Of a DNA stretch of 64,000 nucleotides, positions 62,853 to 64,000 are shown piece by piece. Source of the stretch: Tenacibaculum soleae. GTDB lineage: Bacteria; Bacteroidota; Bacteroidia; Flavobacteriales; Flavobacteriaceae. The notes under the pieces are model-generated. The model was not told where the DNA came from. It ran no database searches and saw only the letters and a program-made list of their open reading frames with translations. Each line of letters starts with the position of its first letter. The stretch's first letter is position 1. Made by a program: the position numbers and the translations under genes. Location: positions 372,001 to 436,000 of the forward strand of contig NZ_MAKX01000002.1 in the NCBI RefSeq assembly GCF_001693415.1, given 5' to 3'.

Positions 62853-63929
62853 ATGAAAAAATTAACTTTTTTTTTGTTTTTTGTATGTTTTGCCCTTCAA
62901 ACCAAAGCACAAATTACAACAGCAACCCCTTTTTTGCTAGTATCATCTGATGCTCGCGCTGGAGGTATGGGAGATGTAGGTGTAGCAACATCTGCTGATG
63001 CATTTTCAATTTTTCATAACCCTGCTAAAACTGTTTTCAATCAAAATAAAATAAGTGTTGGTTTAAATTACACACCTTGGTTACGTAATTTAACCGATGA
63101 TATATTTGTTGGAAATGTTTCTTATGTAAATAGGTTTAAAGAAAAAGCTGCTTGGGGAGTAGACATTAAATATTTTTCTCTAGGTCAAGTAGACTTAACC
63201 GATACTGATGGAACAAGTACAGGAACACAAAACCCTAACGAGTTTGCTATTACAGGTATCTACTCGATGAAGTTAAGTGAAAAATTCTCAATGGGAATTG
63301 GTTTAAAATATATCAATTCCAATATTGATGTTAATGACAGTAGTATTAAAGCTGTCAACTCATTTGCAGTTGATATTTCTGGTTATTATCAGTCAGATGA
63401 AGAGAATTACGGTAATTTTAATGGACGTTATCGCTTAGGGTTTAATATTGCAAACATAGGACCTAAAGTTGAATATACTCCTGGTGAAGAAAATTTTATT
63501 CCTACAAATGCTAAAATTGGTGGAGGTTTCGATTTTATACTAGATAGTAATAATATTATTGGTCTTAATTTAGAATTCACAAAACTATTAGTTCCTTCAA
63601 GCGGAGCTGCATCTTCAAGAAGCTGGTTTGAAGGAATGTTTACTTCTTTAGGTGATAGAAGTTTTAGTGAAGAGCTAAAAGAAACAACTTGGGCTTTAGG
63701 TGCAGAATATTTATATGATAATGCTTTTGCCCTTAGAGCTGGTTATTTTCATGAAAGTGAAGAGAAAGGCTTAAGACAATTTTTAACATTAGGTGCTGGT
63801 TTTACAACTCAGGCCCTTAATTTAGATTTATCATATCTAATAAACACATCCGCAATAAACAACCCTTTAGAAAACACTTTACGTTTTTCTTTATCTTTTG
63901 ATTTAGGAGAAATTTACGAAGATTATTAA
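62853..63929 (+). CDS. porV: Type IX secretion outer-membrane protein PorV (LptO)
   Basis: The 358-residue protein has a signal peptide ending near residue 19 and a FadL-like beta-barrel. Motifs are the opening ITTATPFLLVSSDARAGGMG, SIFHNPAKT, SVGLNYTPWLRNL, and regular strands to the final FSLSFDLGEIYEDY. PorV is the shuttle that takes cargo from the Sov translocon to the PorU sortase in type IX secretion. It is followed by a terminator, so no gene is co-transcribed after it in the window. Confidence 0.95.
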   Translation: MKKLTFFLFFVCFALQTKAQITTATPFLLVSSDARAGGMGDVGVATSADAFSIFHNPAKTVFNQNKISVGLNYTPWLRNLTDDIFVGNVSYVNRFKEKAAWGVDIKYFSLGQVDLTDTDGTSTGTQNPNEFAITGIYSMKLSEKFSMGIGLKYINSNIDVNDSSIKAVNSFAVDISGYYQSDEENYGNFNGRYRLGFNIANIGPKVEYTPGEENFIPTNAKIGGGFDFILDSNNIIGLNLEFTKLLVPSSGAASSRSWFEGMFTSLGDRSFSEELKETTWALGAEYLYDNAFALRAGYFHESEEKGLRQFLTLGAGFTTQALNLDLSYLINTSAINNPLENTLRFSLSFDLGEIYEDY

Positions 63930-63970
63930 AATATAATTTTTTTTTAATAAATTCGTATATACAAATACAA

Positions 63971-63997
63971 AAGCAGTCTGTTTAGACTGCTTTTTTT
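63971..63997 (+). terminator. Terminator after porV
   Basis: AAGCAGTCT (63971-63979), loop GTTT and AGACTGCTT (63984-63992) form a perfect stem followed by a T-run, 42 bases after the porV stop. Confidence 0.88.
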
Positions 63998-64000
63998 GAC

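Noticed and set aside
1..64000. CRISPR array or complete insertion sequence
   Set aside because: No regularly spaced direct repeats of 25-40 bases and no transposase gene were found in the window by eye.

Overview
The window is AT-rich DNA from a member of the Bacteroidota, almost certainly family Flavobacteriaceae (a marine Tenacibaculum- or Polaribacter-like genome would fit; the genus is a guess). The evidence is the gliding and type IX secretion genes gldJ and porV, the Rho protein with a long disordered N-terminus, many Bacteroidota-only families (DUF4293, DUF4374, DUF6943, DUF1599), and promoters of the flavobacterial form TTG-N19/20-TAnnTTTG.

Positions 1 to about 27,876 look like the right-hand part of an integrative element (ICE/CTn-like). 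It opens with metal-resistance cargo. The first block is a copper/silver set: the 3' part of an RND pump, a TolC-type channel, a DUF3347 lipoprotein, a haem-binding-domain protein, a CopA P-type ATPase, a CusB-type adaptor with its own DUF3347 domain, and an HMA lipoprotein. The second block is a DUF6660 protein, an RND pump fused to its TolC channel, an adaptor lipoprotein, a Fur-family regulator, a MerT-MerP fusion, a GDCCVxC protein and a Zn/Cd/Pb P-type ATPase. Element housekeeping follows: RteC, a palindrome pair, a leader hairpin, an excisionase-like HTH protein, a replication-initiator-like protein and a DnaC-like ATPase. Next comes a three-gene candidate defence module (sce7726, sce7725, HEPN/RES), then about 1.2 kb of gene-free DNA with nested inverted repeats, then DUF6943 and DUF2493 proteins. 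A four-gene reverse-strand cassette with phage-like features (an unknown 251-aa protein, DUF5675, two small membrane proteins) follows. The element seems to end at a fragment matching the 3' end of a proline tRNA, a candidate att site, followed by a strong terminator.

From 28 kb onward the DNA looks like core chromosome. In order it carries a TonB receptor plus DUF4374 lipoprotein pair (XusA/XusB-like iron-siderophore uptake), folate cyclo-ligase, rho and DUF4293. A LuxR-type response regulator, an unknown lipoprotein and a TPR histidine kinase form one locus that is unusually rich in long perfect inverted repeats. Then come truA, an ABC exporter, a small lipoprotein, cdaA-folP (c-di-AMP and folate), DUF1599, a DoxX-family protein, crcB, a crotonase, DUF1684, a tRNA-Thr(TGT), udk, an FtsB/DivIC-like protein, methylmalonyl-CoA mutase (mutA, mutB), psd, a fused cytochrome c biogenesis protein, a BadF-type kinase, murF, gldJ and porV.

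The strongest candidates for something little described are the sce7726-sce7725-HEPN/RES operon, the 25.7-27.2 kb reverse-strand cassette, the RteC-palindrome-attenuator-Xis control region, and the tandem TTAGGGTTAACCCTAA palindromes just upstream of the response-regulator promoter. All calls were made by eye from the sequence; no searches were run.
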